DNA of 34,185 nt from Cyanobacteria bacterium FACHB-63 (GCA_014695255.1 JACJNX010000079.1:1-34185); one strand, 5' to 3'. Counted from the stretch's first letter, positions 1-7,531 are shown. Program-made: numbers and translations. The notes: generated by a model not told the origin, from the letters alone.

Positions 1-2
1 GC

Positions 3-188
3 TGTATTGCAAACTGTCTGAGCCATTGTCTCTGTCGCGATACAGGCAAAACTTACTGTCTGCTTCAAGCACTCTCCAAAGCATCCCAGGGAGATGTAGA
101 ACAGGGTTTAATCTTTTCTAGCGGGAATGTGAAACCTGTCGAAAATATCATATCTGTGGCGGAATTAATCACAACGCTCACTACCTAG
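3..188 (+). CDS. C-terminal fragment of a nitronate monooxygenase / 2-nitropropane dioxygenase-like flavoenzyme (partial)
   Basis: An open frame runs in from the left edge and stops at TAG 186-188, giving about 61 residues. The visible end contains RDTGKTYCLLQAL, ASQGDVEQGLIFSSGN and a final VAELI-TTL. The pattern 'G-D-V-E-x-G-L-x-F-x-G-N' followed by 'V-x-E-L' resembles the C-terminal end of FMN-dependent nitronate monooxygenases as I remember them; these oxidise nitroalkanes or act as FabK-like enoyl reductases. The flavin-binding barrel lies outside the window, so the family call rests on the tail alone. The assignment is tentative; the existence of a coding end is more secure than its identity. 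Confidence 0.5.
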   Translation, partial: CIANCLSHCLCRDTGKTYCLLQALSKASQGDVEQGLIFSSGNVKPVENIISVAELITTLTT

Positions 189-219
189 AATGAAAAGTAA
201 ACCGAATGAAAAGTAAACC
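188..219 (+). repeat. Perfect tandem duplication of a 16-bp unit
   Basis: The unit GAATGAAAAGTAAACC occurs twice back to back (188-203 and 204-219). The first copy begins on the last base of the upstream TAG stop codon and the second ends 11 bp before the ATG of the pentapeptide-repeat gene. It may be a recent slippage duplication or a paired protein-binding site; the sequence alone cannot decide. Confidence 0.8.
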
Positions 220-230
220 ACGATCGAGGC

Positions 231-956
231 ATGATAAAGGCGATGCAAGTTAATGATCTGCTCAAACGTTACGCGACTGGAGACCGCAGTTTTCAGCGCA
301 TCACTCTACAAGACGCTGAACTCACGAATGCGAATCTGAGCGGAGCGGATTTTAGTCATGCGGATTTGCGCCAAACGCGACTGGGCAAAATTAACTTTCA
401 TCAAGCCTGTCTACGAGAAGCGAACTTAAGTGAAGCGATCTTGTGGGGAACGGATCTGAGTGAAGCAGATTTGTATCGAGTGAGCCTGCGGGAAGCTGAC
501 TTGACTGGAGCAAAGTTGCTACACTCTCGGTTGGATGAAGCAAATTTAGTCAAAGCAAGTTTATGTGGTGCAAATCTTGCTCATGCTAAGCTCTCTCATG
601 CTTTGTTGATTGAAGCAGATTTACGTCCTAGCTCTGATCAGCGAACGGATTTAGGATTTGCAGTGTTAAGTGGTGCAGATTTAAGCTATGCCGACTTGGG
701 TGCTGCGGTGCTGCATCATGCTGATCTTGATGGTGCGAAGCTGTGTCGAGCCAACTTGAGCCGCAAACTTCCTTGGGGAGATTTAGTCACAGACTTGAGT
801 GAAGCGAGCTTGAGAGGGGCAGATTTGAGTTATGCCAACTTAAGTGGTGTAATTCTGCGCTGTGCTAACTTACAAGGTGCAGATCTCACGGGAACCATTC
901 TGACGGATGCAGAGTTGCAGGGAGCAATTATGCCAGATGGGAGTGTTCATGATTAG
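231..956 (+). CDS. Pentapeptide-repeat protein
   Basis: The 241-residue protein consists almost entirely of A(D/N)Lxx pentapeptides from about residue 27 to 237, for example ANLSGADFSHADL, ANLSEAILWGTDLSEADL and ADLSYADLGAAVL. This repeat folds into a right-handed quadrilateral beta-helix. Two stretches interrupt the regularity, near residues 130-140 (PSSDQRTD) and 180-190 (RKLPWGDL), and probably form loops out of the helix. The first ~20 residues (NDLLKRYATGDRSF) form a short cap common in cyanobacterial members. There is no signal peptide or membrane segment, so it is probably cytosolic. Function is unknown for most cyanobacterial members; a DNA-mimic role is known only for the Qnr/MfpA type and is not implied here. 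ATG 231 is used, but ATG 243 (MQVNDLLKRY) is an equally plausible start. Confidence 0.93.
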   Translation: MIKAMQVNDLLKRYATGDRSFQRITLQDAELTNANLSGADFSHADLRQTRLGKINFHQACLREANLSEAILWGTDLSEADLYRVSLREADLTGAKLLHSRLDEANLVKASLCGANLAHAKLSHALLIEADLRPSSDQRTDLGFAVLSGADLSYADLGAAVLHHADLDGAKLCRANLSRKLPWGDLVTDLSEASLRGADLSYANLSGVILRCANLQGADLTGTILTDAELQGAIMPDGSVHD

Positions 957-1135
957 AATACCTCCATCATTCATACAGCATTAAGGCACAGTTTTAAGTG
1001 CTTCTGCGCCGATCCGATCGCTTTACTCAGTTGGATAGATAGACCGTGTAGAAGACGATATTAAGTTTTGAAAACATTTCATAGTTTATAAGCTTAATAA
1101 CCATAGAGTAATTAAAGCAAATCACTACATCTGCT

Positions 1136-2392
1136 ATGGCTAGAAATACCCTTTTGCAATCTTCTACAACCGCTTTACCTCCTGCGGATTCGCGGCAACG
1201 CGCAAAAAAATTCGTCCAAACCCTACAAGATCAGATTTGCTCAGCACTAGAGCAACTGGATGGAAAAGCAAAATTTCGCGAAGACCATTGGGAACGTACC
1301 GAAGGCGGTGAAGGTCGAACCCGTGTGATTCGAGATGGACGAGTGTTTGAACAAGGCGGCGTTAATTTCTCCGAGGTCTGGGGCGAAAGTCTCCCGCCTT
1401 CAATCCTGGCTCAACGACCCGAAGCTGTTGGACATCCATTTTTTGCAACCGGAACCTCAATGGTATTGCATCCGCGCAATCCCTATGTACCGACAGTTCA
1501 CCTCAACTACCGCTATTTTGAAGCAGGCCCGATTTGGTGGTTTGGCGGTGGTGCGGATTTAACGCCGTACTATCCTTTTGCTGAAGATGCAATTCACTTC
1601 CACCAAACATTAAAAAATGCTTGTGATATTCATCATCCTGCCTATTATCCTGCGTTCAAGCTTTGGTGTGATGAATACTTCTATTTACGGCACCGTCAAG
1701 AGCAACGCGGCATTGGTGGCATCTTTTTTGATTATCAAGATGCAGCAGGTTCGCTCTATAGTGGGGCACAATCCGATACTCCGGCTGCTTGTTACAGTCA
1801 ACAAGCCGGTGCAATCCCGCGCAATTGGGAAGATCTATTTGCTTTAGTGCAAAGCTGTGGGTTTGCATTTCTGCCTGCGTACTTACCGATCGTTGAAAAA
1901 CGTCAATCCGTGAACTATGGCGATCGCGAACGCAATTTCCAACTGTACCGACGGGGACGCTATGCCGAATTTAACCTGGTGTACGATCGAGGTACTGTTT
2001 TCGGACTACAAACGAATGGACGCACCGAATCGATTCTAATGTCGCTGCCGCCGTTAGCGCGATGGGAATACGATTATCATCCAGAACCCGGTAGCCCAGA
2101 AGCCGAACTCACCGAAGTCTTCCTCAAACCGCAAGATTGGGCAAACAATGCACCAGAATCCGCATTAGCTCAAAAGCGGCTTAAAGCACAGCAACTCCGC
2201 TTCAAGTTTACCCATAAGCTTCGAGAAGCCTATCATCAATTGTTTGATGAGTTAGCACAAGCAGATTTACCCGATGGTGAGATTGCTAACTTGAGCCAAC
2301 AGTTGTTGCGATCGCGTCAAGAAGGCTTGAAAAACCTGCTAAACGTGGATGAACTGAACCAATACGGCAATCTCTACCCAGAAGATGTCTAA
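1136..2392 (+). CDS. hemF: Oxygen-dependent coproporphyrinogen III oxidase with a C-terminal extension
   Basis: HemF carries out the O2-dependent oxidative decarboxylation of coproporphyrinogen III to protoporphyrinogen IX in heme and chlorophyll synthesis. Family hallmarks are visible: GVNFSEVWG (residues 75-83), VHLNYRYFE (121-129), [13 protein letters not shown] (134-146), the FDYQD segment (198-202), [13 protein letters not shown] (275-287) and the usual ending [19 protein letters not shown] (314-335). The protein is oddly long at 418 residues, because about 80 charged, mostly helical-looking residues follow FLKPQDW, where HemF usually ends. The frame is uninterrupted, so this is not an assembly slip visible here. 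Heme oxygenase follows 69 bp downstream on the same strand, a pairing also known in Synechocystis (sll1185/sll1184). No convincing ribosome-binding site precedes ATG 1136. Confidence 0.97.
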   Translation: MARNTLLQSSTTALPPADSRQRAKKFVQTLQDQICSALEQLDGKAKFREDHWERTEGGEGRTRVIRDGRVFEQGGVNFSEVWGESLPPSILAQRPEAVGHPFFATGTSMVLHPRNPYVPTVHLNYRYFEAGPIWWFGGGADLTPYYPFAEDAIHFHQTLKNACDIHHPAYYPAFKLWCDEYFYLRHRQEQRGIGGIFFDYQDAAGSLYSGAQSDTPAACYSQQAGAIPRNWEDLFALVQSCGFAFLPAYLPIVEKRQSVNYGDRERNFQLYRRGRYAEFNLVYDRGTVFGLQTNGRTESILMSLPPLARWEYDYHPEPGSPEAELTEVFLKPQDWANNAPESALAQKRLKAQQLRFKFTHKLREAYHQLFDELAQADLPDGEIANLSQQLLRSRQEGLKNLLNVDELNQYGNLYPEDV

Positions 2393-2461
2393 GCTTGCCA
2401 CGATCGTCCGGGCAATCTCTGTCTGTACTTAGCGTTTTTTGATAACAGAGAGGAACTTTAA

Positions 2462-3220
2462 ATGTCTCAAGATCTAGCAAAACAACTCCGAGAAGGGACA
2501 GTGCAATCCCATACCGCCGCCGAAAACACCGCTTACATGAAATGCTTCTTGAAAGGCATTGTAGAGCGGCAACCCTTCCGCAAATTGCTTGCGAATCTAT
2601 ATTTGGTCTACAGTACGCTCGAAACGGAACTTCAGCGACACGCGAATCATCCGATCGTTGGAGTCGTTGTATTTCCCGAGCTTTACCGCACCGCTAATCT
2701 AGAGCGTGACTTAGCCTTTTTCTACGGTGACAACTGGCGAGAAGAAATCGCGCCCTTGCCCGCAGGTCAAGTCTATGTCGATCAACTGCGCGAGATTTCT
2801 AACACCAATCCCGTTTTGTTGATTGCTCATGCTTATACGCGCTACTTAGGCGATTTGTCGGGTGGTCAAGCGTTGAAACGAATTGTGCGATCGGCATTAA
2901 AATTACAAACCGTTCAGGGCACAGAATTCTATGAGTTTGAGCAGCTTCCGACTGTAGAGGCAAAGCAAACCTTCAAAGATACCTACCGCAATGCTTTGAA
3001 CTCTTTAGACCTTGATCCAGCAACCATTCAGCAAATTGTCGATGAAGCGAACTATGCGTTTCACCTGAATCGGGATGTTGTTCACGAACTAGAACCTGAT
3101 GTGAAGGCTGCGATCGGAGAGCATGTGTTTGATTTGATTACTCGTCAATCGATTCCGGGTGCAACCGAGCGACCTAGCCCTTCCTCTAGTGAAACTGTGA
3201 CGCTGGAATACAGCATCTAA
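2462..3220 (+). CDS. ho1: Heme oxygenase (biliverdin-producing)
   Basis: Heme oxygenase opens heme to biliverdin IX-alpha, CO and Fe2+ using O2 and ferredoxin electrons; biliverdin feeds phycobilin and phytochrome chromophore synthesis. At 252 residues it is close to the usual cyanobacterial length of about 240. Visible hallmarks are LREGTVQSHTAAE with the proximal heme ligand His17, KCFLKGIVE, NLYLVYSTLE, FPELYR, and the distal-helix signature YLGDLSGGQALK. The last ~20 residues are a poorly conserved Ser/Pro-rich tail. AGAGAGGAACTTTAA directly before the ATG gives a good ribosome-binding site. It lies 69 bp after hemF and is probably cotranscribed. Substrate supply (HemF to heme) and use (heme to bilin) are thus side by side. 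Isoform HO1 is preferred over HO2 because of this neighbour. Confidence 0.95.
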   Translation: MSQDLAKQLREGTVQSHTAAENTAYMKCFLKGIVERQPFRKLLANLYLVYSTLETELQRHANHPIVGVVVFPELYRTANLERDLAFFYGDNWREEIAPLPAGQVYVDQLREISNTNPVLLIAHAYTRYLGDLSGGQALKRIVRSALKLQTVQGTEFYEFEQLPTVEAKQTFKDTYRNALNSLDLDPATIQQIVDEANYAFHLNRDVVHELEPDVKAAIGEHVFDLITRQSIPGATERPSPSSSETVTLEYSI

Positions 3221-3359
3221 AGCGAGATGGGGTGGTTAGTGCTTGAACCGTTCTAGCCCCACATCACCGGATAGATTTTACTTTTAATGAATTGGCAGCG
3301 AATTAAGGAGAACACTCTAAAATCCGTTGCCTTGCTTGTTGTATGGTTGAGGAAAATTT

Positions 3360-4205
3360 GTGTCCACTAAATCTTTATCGTCAAAGTCTGTTCCCTCTTT
3401 GAATTGGGGAACGGTTGCTTTCTTTGCAACAATTCATGTCCTTGCACTCCTAGCACCTTGGTTCTTCTCATGGTCAGCCTTGGGCGTAATGCTATTGCTT
3501 CACTGGTTCTTTGGCAGCATTGGAATTTGTCTTGGCTATCATCGACTGCTAAGCCATCGGAGTTTCCAAGTTCCTAAAGTATTGGAGTATGTGATCGCGC
3601 TGATTGGCGCTTTAGCCTTGCAGGGAGGCCCAATCTTTTGGGTTGCGGGACATCGCCTGCACCATGCTTACACAGAAGACGAGAAAAAAGACCCTTATTC
3701 CGCCCGCCGTGGATTCTGGTGGAGCCATATGTTATGGATCTTCTATCCTCACGCTGAATTTTTTGATTATGAGCAATATAAGCGCTTTGCTCCAGACCTA
3801 GAGCGCGATCCGTTCTACCGTTGGCTCAATCGCTACTTTGCTGTGCTACAACTCCCGCTCGGACTCTTGCTTTATGCGATCGGCGGTTGGTCGTTTGTCA
3901 TCTATGGCATGTTTCTCAGAGCCGTATTACTCTGGCATAGCACCTGGTTTATTAATTCCGTGACTCATGTTTGGGGCTATCGATCGTTCAGCATTCCCGA
4001 TAACTCCCGCAACTTATGGTGGGCAGCGATTCTCACGTATGGCGAAGGGTGGCACAACAATCATCATGCTTATCCGAATGTAGCAAAGGCAGGATGGCGC
4101 TGGTGGGAAATTGATGTGACTTGGTGGGCGATTTGGCTGCTAAAAGCCGTTGGATTAGCTCACAAAGTTGTCATGCCGCCGCAGTCTACTTCTGAGTGTA
4201 AGTAG
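3360..4205 (+). CDS. desC: Delta-9-type fatty acid desaturase (DesC-like membrane di-iron enzyme)
   Basis: This 281-residue integral membrane desaturase has the three histidine boxes that hold the di-iron centre: HRLLSH (61-66), HRLHH (98-102) and HNNHH (232-236). Hydrophobic spans lie around residues 18-52, 75-95 and 165-190. The spacing and the WxAGHRLHHAYTE and YGEGWHNNHHAYP contexts match the DesC/acyl-CoA desaturase group, which introduces a double bond at carbon 9 of acyl chains using ferredoxin and O2 in thylakoid or plasma membrane. The start codon is GTG at 3360, preceded by TTGAGGAAAATTT, which offers a GAGGA ribosome-binding site. A different positional specificity (an acyl-ACP or delta-5-like enzyme) cannot be excluded from sequence. 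It follows heme oxygenase by 139 bp and may have its own promoter. Confidence 0.9.
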   Translation: MSTKSLSSKSVPSLNWGTVAFFATIHVLALLAPWFFSWSALGVMLLLHWFFGSIGICLGYHRLLSHRSFQVPKVLEYVIALIGALALQGGPIFWVAGHRLHHAYTEDEKKDPYSARRGFWWSHMLWIFYPHAEFFDYEQYKRFAPDLERDPFYRWLNRYFAVLQLPLGLLLYAIGGWSFVIYGMFLRAVLLWHSTWFINSVTHVWGYRSFSIPDNSRNLWWAAILTYGEGWHNNHHAYPNVAKAGWRWWEIDVTWWAIWLLKAVGLAHKVVMPPQSTSECK

Positions 4206-4213
4206 GTCAATGT

Positions 4214-4231
4214 CCTCACAAGTTCCTCACA
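4214..4231 (+). promoter_or_regulatory. Direct-repeat CCTCACA-N4-CCTCACA, candidate operator upstream of hsp20
   Basis: Two CCTCACA heptamers (4214-4220, 4225-4231) are separated by AGTT, giving an 11-bp period, i.e. one helical turn, as response-regulator sites often have. The site lies about 72 bp before the hsp20 ATG. A 17-bp stretch covering most of it (4213-4229) recurs in the same orientation relative to the downstream gene before the minus-strand flavoenzyme gene (7034-7050). The regulatory role is inferred. Confidence 0.45.
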
Positions 4232-4244
4232 GTCTTTTTGTATC

Positions 4245-4282
4245 TTGAACATAGAGCGATTTAGTTCTCGCTCTATGTTCAA
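4245..4282 (+). promoter_or_regulatory. Perfect 15-bp inverted repeat in the hsp20 leader
   Basis: TTGAACATAGAGCGA (4245-4259) is followed by an 8-nt loop and its exact reverse complement (4268-4282). An A6 tract and the hsp20 ribosome-binding site follow immediately. There is no U tract after the stem on the plus strand, so it is not a normal intrinsic terminator for the desaturase gene. It is not the CIRCE/HrcA element, because the TTAGCACTC core is absent. It could be a 5'-UTR control hairpin or an operator. Confidence 0.7.
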
Positions 4283-4302
4283 AAAAGACCAGGAGGAATG
4301 TT

Positions 4303-4953
4303 ATGTCGCTGATTCACTGGCAACCTCTTAAAGAATTGGAAGCATTACGGCATCAGATGAATCAGGTTTTCGATACGTGGATGCACCCAGATCCAGAAGC
4401 CCGATCGCTGTCACCCATCGATGGTATGGCTTGGACACCTGCGATCGAACTTCACGAAACCGATACAGATGTCGTTCTCAAAGCAGAAGTTCCGGGGATA
4501 GAAGCAAAAGATCTGGATGTGCAAGTTTCTGAACATACGGTGTCGATCTCGGGTCATCACCAAGAAGAAACACGAACCGAAGAAAAAGGCGTATTTCGCT
4601 CTGAGCTACGGTATGGTCAGTTTCAACGGTTGGTTCCGCTCCCAACGGCGGTGCAATACGACCAAGTGAAAGCAGACTTCAAGAACGGCATTCTGACACT
4701 AACCTTGCCCAAGATTGAGTCGGCACGTAAGCCTGTGGTGAAGGTGAACCTAGAGGAAAAACTGCGTGAGGCAGCGACCCAACAACGGCAAGCCGAAGAA
4801 CACCAAGAACAAAACGTTCATCGTCGGGCTGAAGATGCTTTAGAAACGATGCAAATGGGTGATCTGGATCAAGCGACACGGGAAACGCTAACCCAAGAGC
4901 GACACCAAAACGAACAGCGGCAAGAATCCGCTCATCTGCGAGCCAACCCGTAA
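4303..4953 (+). CDS. Hsp20/alpha-crystallin small heat-shock protein with a long charged tail
   Basis: The alpha-crystallin domain spans residues ~44-137, opening with WTPAIELHETDTDVVLKAEVPG and closing with the signature NGILTLTLPK (128-137). Small heat-shock proteins form large oligomers that hold unfolding proteins without ATP and, in cyanobacteria, also bind membranes. The N-terminal arm (WQPLKELEALRHQMNQVFD) is typical. The C-terminal VVKVNL (145-150) sits where an I-x-I-type assembly motif normally ends the protein. Here, about 66 more residues rich in Glu, Gln, Arg and His follow, so 216 residues is clearly longer than the usual ~150. A strong AGGAGG ribosome-binding site (4291-4296) precedes ATG 4303. 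A perfect hairpin and a direct repeat lie just upstream. A 56-residue gene follows 38 bp downstream, probably in the same transcript. Confidence 0.95.
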   Translation: MSLIHWQPLKELEALRHQMNQVFDTWMHPDPEARSLSPIDGMAWTPAIELHETDTDVVLKAEVPGIEAKDLDVQVSEHTVSISGHHQEETRTEEKGVFRSELRYGQFQRLVPLPTAVQYDQVKADFKNGILTLTLPKIESARKPVVKVNLEEKLREAATQQRQAEEHQEQNVHRRAEDALETMQMGDLDQATRETLTQERHQNEQRQESAHLRANP

Positions 4954-4991
4954 AAGCAACCTATGTACTTCTAGGTACTTGAGGAGAAAAT

Positions 4992-5162
4992 ATGCTTACT
5001 CGAATGCGATCGAGTTGGAAAACTGTGAAGGCAATTCCAAACAAAGTTGGACAATTTGTGGCTAGAGCGATCAGTCGCATCTTTGGGCTGAACGACGATA
5101 ACTATCCAGCAACCGGAGCTCAACCCTTTGAAGGAGAGCCTGCTAAGGAAAAACACTTCTAG
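4992..5162 (+). CDS. Small conserved-looking hypothetical protein (56 aa)
   Basis: ATG 4992 is preceded by a strong GAGGAG ribosome-binding site (4981-4986), and the frame ends at TAG 5160-5162. The product has a basic, helical first half with WKTVKAIPNKV and RAISRIFGL, then an acidic and proline-containing second half with DDNYPATGAQPFEGEP. The NYPATG-QPF-G pattern is one I associate with small uncharacterised cyanobacterial proteins, but I cannot name a family. The basic amphipathic first half could touch membrane or RNA; this is speculation. It lies 38 bp after hsp20 and directly before a strong terminator, so the two genes look like one heat- or stress-regulated transcript. The ribosome-binding site and position make it a real gene with fair confidence. 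Confidence 0.72.
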   Translation: MLTRMRSSWKTVKAIPNKVGQFVARAISRIFGLNDDNYPATGAQPFEGEPAKEKHF

Positions 5163-5182
5163 CTTGAATTGTGAATCAGGGG

Positions 5183-5215
5183 ATGAGTTGAGGTTTAATC
5201 CTCAACTCATTTTTA
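5183..5215 (+). terminator. Rho-independent terminator of the hsp20 transcript
   Basis: The stem ATGAGTTGAGG (5183-5193) and its exact complement CCTCAACTCAT (5200-5210) enclose a 6-nt loop and are followed by TTTTTA. It closes the hsp20/small-protein transcript and lies between convergent genes, so the hairpin may also slow transcription arriving from the right, although no T run exists on that side. Confidence 0.88.
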
Positions 5216-5221
5216 TGAGGG

Positions 5222-6796
5222 TTAGGCAGGAACTCCAACTTTAACGGCAGGCTGGGGTGCAGCTTCGCTACGATTCCAAACCGCTTTTCCGCTCACCAAT
5301 TCTGCGACATCCATTCCATTCCCGATCACACCCGGAACGCTTGGATATCCCGCGCTTGCTCCAACCAATAGTAAATTTGGTAGTTCAGTCTTGTAGCCTA
5401 GTCGGTTCAGTCCCACTTGTCGCGGAATTAGCTTTGCACCATAGATATTGCCTTGGGGCTGTCCCAAGTAAAATTCGCTAGTCGTCGGTGTTCCATAAAC
5501 TTTGAGACGACAGTAGCGATCGACATCTGGAATCAAGTCCCGTACACTATCCATAACCTGCTGATAGGTTTCGCGCTTTTTCGCTTTGTAGGCAGCGCGA
5601 TCGATTTGGTGCAGGCGGGCAAATGACTCATAGGGACAAACTGTTGCGATTTCTAAAACATGATGTCCAGCAGGAGCCATTCCAGGTTCTGAAGACTTGA
5701 GCGTGGGACAGGATAAGAAGATCCAAGGATGGCTCAAATCTCCAGCAAGTTGCTTCTGATATTCAGCATTCAAATCGCCTGTCGGATAGTACCAAATATT
5801 CCAGTTACCAATGCCGTATTGTGCTGGATCGAAGCGTTCGTCGAGTCCAAGATAGATATTAAAGGCACTTGCAGAATAGTCGTACTGAGTTAAGCGATCG
5901 CGCTCTTTTTGGCTCAGCGCTTTTTCGTCATGAATCAATGCAGCAGTTAGTTTTGGATCAAGGTCGCTAATGTAAGCTTTTGTAGCGATGTAGGTCTTGC
6001 CATTCGCCACAATGCTCGTCACTTGTTTTCGAGTGACTTGAATCTGTTCAACAGGCGTAGAATACAGCACGACTCCGCCATTCTGAACAATAGCATCTAC
6101 GATCGTATCAACAAACTGCTTGAAGTGATGTTTTGGATAATAAGCTCCCTCTGAATAATCCCAGACCAGTGCAGTGTGACTCAGCAAAGCGATCTCGCTC
6201 GGCGGCAAAGCATAATCTCCACTCTGTCCCGCTAACACGGCTTGTAGCTTTGGAGACAGCCCGACGTGATCATAAAGAGTTTGCAGTGTCCAGTTGCGTC
6301 GGCTAAAGAGATGCCAGTATTTTGGCAGCTTGAGCCAGTCTGACCAATGCTGATCAAACCAATGGACTTCTTGCGCTAACTCATGAACCTGCTGATGAAT
6401 TAGTTTAATTTCGTCACAGTAGCGATCAATAGCTCCTGCTTCTTCGGGAAAAGTACGGCGTAATCGATCGCGAAACGTCTCCCAACCGAGCGGAATTCTA
6501 AAATCAACCTGATCTGTGATCACGCGATCGATGCAGTCCGGATCAAGGCTGTTAAATTCGACTTTACGATCGATGTAGCTTAGAAACTGACCGATCGCCT
6601 GTCCACTTCCACATTGTGAGATGTAATGCACATCTGCACAGAAGCGGTAGTTCCCATAGTCAAAAGTATGGCAACAGCCGCCCGGAATGTAATGTTGCTC
6701 TAGCACCAGGACTCGATAGCCTTGGTGCGAAAGACATGCTGCTGCGGATAGTCCACCCAAACCTGCACCTAAAATGATGTAGTCAAAGGATTCCAT
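5222..6796 (-). CDS. FAD-dependent carotenoid isomerase / retinol-saturase-like oxidoreductase
   Basis: The N-terminus carries a Rossmann FAD motif, GAGLGG (residues 10-15), with a beta-strand ending in Glu33 that binds the ribose, then EQHYIPGGCCHTF. The C-terminal segment with GVIGNGMDVAELV also belongs to the phytoene-desaturase/CrtISO/RetSat superfamily. The 524-residue length fits CrtH-type carotene isomerases and all-trans-retinol 13,14-reductase-like enzymes, which isomerise or reduce polyene double bonds at membranes. The WxxxxAYYPKHHFKQFVDTIVDAI region supports this clan over monoamine oxidases. Which polyene is the substrate is not visible. ATG 6796 has a GAGGAAAG ribosome-binding site about 8 nt upstream. 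A direct-repeat motif shared with the hsp20 promoter lies 238 bp upstream. Confidence 0.82.
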   Translation of the reverse strand: MESFDYIILGAGLGGLSAAACLSHQGYRVLVLEQHYIPGGCCHTFDYGNYRFCADVHYISQCGSGQAIGQFLSYIDRKVEFNSLDPDCIDRVITDQVDFRIPLGWETFRDRLRRTFPEEAGAIDRYCDEIKLIHQQVHELAQEVHWFDQHWSDWLKLPKYWHLFSRRNWTLQTLYDHVGLSPKLQAVLAGQSGDYALPPSEIALLSHTALVWDYSEGAYYPKHHFKQFVDTIVDAIVQNGGVVLYSTPVEQIQVTRKQVTSIVANGKTYIATKAYISDLDPKLTAALIHDEKALSQKERDRLTQYDYSASAFNIYLGLDERFDPAQYGIGNWNIWYYPTGDLNAEYQKQLAGDLSHPWIFLSCPTLKSSEPGMAPAGHHVLEIATVCPYESFARLHQIDRAAYKAKKRETYQQVMDSVRDLIPDVDRYCRLKVYGTPTTSEFYLGQPQGNIYGAKLIPRQVGLNRLGYKTELPNLLLVGASAGYPSVPGVIGNGMDVAELVSGKAVWNRSEAAPQPAVKVGVPA

Positions 6797-6903
6797 ATAA
6801 CTTTCCTCAGTCGTATAAAAGCATTTGAAAAACGCCAGTCAACCCTGTAGAAGGGGACAAAGTTAGTGAGCTACACTTTGCCTCACTCTGGAGGATCTGT
6901 ATT

Positions 6904-7005
6904 AACGTCAGTTCGACAAGATTTTTCGCTTCGATTCCGCCTCGCCCCGGAATGAAATTCGGGGCGGATGAGCAACGGAGCTTGGAACTTTGTCGAACTC
7001 ACGTT
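6904..7005. repeat. Foldback element: nested inverted repeats
   Basis: The outer arms AACGTCAGTTCGACAAGA (6904-6921) and CTTTGTCGAACTCACGTT (6988-7005) are nearly perfect reverse complements. A second hairpin, CGCCCCGGAAT-GAA-ATTCGGGGCG, sits inside at 6944-6967. The core CGTCAGTTCGACA and a similar inner hairpin recur at the right end of the window (34009-34086). This is consistent with a short dispersed repeat or MITE-like family; no coding capacity and no clear target-site duplication were seen. Confidence 0.65.
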
Positions 7006-7033
7006 GTATTAGGGTCAGGTTAAATCAAACTAA

Positions 7034-7050
7034 TGAGGAACTTGTGAGGA
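7034..7050 (-). promoter_or_regulatory. Second copy of the CCTCACA-N4-CCTCA direct-repeat motif
   Basis: Read on the minus strand, these 17 bases (TCCTCACAAGTTCCTCA) are identical to 4213-4229 upstream of hsp20. The second heptamer is CCTCATT here rather than CCTCACA. It is oriented toward the flavoenzyme gene starting at 6796, suggesting a common regulator of both genes. The role is inferred. Confidence 0.4.
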
Positions 7051-7227
7051 AAGCGAATGTGTGCAACGGTTCTACGCAGACTGAGTTTTCACCCAGTCTG
7101 AACTCTCGATCGCAAGCATTTATTCCACACTAAATCAAAAATTACACGACGATAGGCTCTGAGTGTTCCGCCGAGTTGCACTAGCGCAACGCCGAACAGG
7201 ACTTGTGAAACGCCGATCGAACTCACA

Positions 7228-7521
7228 TTAAATCCGCGTCGAAATCGATCGCAGTTCATCTGGAATCACGTCCGTATCCGAAAACTCCAGGATCGTTTCT
7301 GACAGTCCCAAATATCCCGATTCCGCAAACGATAACAGCATCCGTTGCAGCGCAAACCAGACTTCCGGTTCATATTCCCAATCGCGCCCTCGACTTGCCC
7401 GACCCGAAATCGACTTCAGCGCCCAAAAATAACTATTTCGCACCACTGACCCGCCTTTTTTGAACGGCGGTACATCTTCGTGGTGCAGATACAGAATATC
7501 GCTTTCGATTTTCGCTCTCAT
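7228..7521 (-). CDS. Conserved-looking hypothetical protein (97 aa)
   Basis: I do not recognise a family. The protein has a mixed charged and aromatic composition, with HHEDVPPFKKGG, a Ser/Gly/Arg stretch SISGRASRGRDWEYEP, an amphipathic WFALQRMLLSFAESGYL and an acidic end. There is no membrane segment or signal peptide, so it is presumably cytosolic. An upstream ATG at 7548 would add nine residues, but that codon lies inside the predicted terminator hairpin of the preceding rbp gene, so ATG 7521 (MRAKIESDIL) is preferred. Neither start has a strong ribosome-binding site. It follows the RNA-binding protein gene on the same strand and could be reached by terminator read-through. Confidence 0.65.
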   Translation of the reverse strand: MRAKIESDILYLHHEDVPPFKKGGSVVRNSYFWALKSISGRASRGRDWEYEPEVWFALQRMLLSFAESGYLGLSETILEFSDTDVIPDELRSISTRI

Positions 7522-7531
7522 TTTTCCAGCC

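Larger units (their letters stand above)
6797..7227. other. 431-bp intergenic region with hairpin repeats and a shared direct-repeat motif
   Basis: No convincing gene was seen. It contains a foldback element (6904-7005), a 17-bp match to the hsp20 upstream direct repeat (7034-7050, minus orientation), and a stem-loop GTTCCGCCGAGTTGC..GCAACGCCGAAC (7165-7197) that may end the small hypothetical gene to its right. The long leader of the minus-strand flavoenzyme gene must start somewhere here. Confidence 0.7.

Noticed and set aside
4245-4282. CIRCE/HrcA operator before hsp20
   Set aside because: The inverted repeat does not contain the TTAGCACTC-N9-GAGTGCTAA core.
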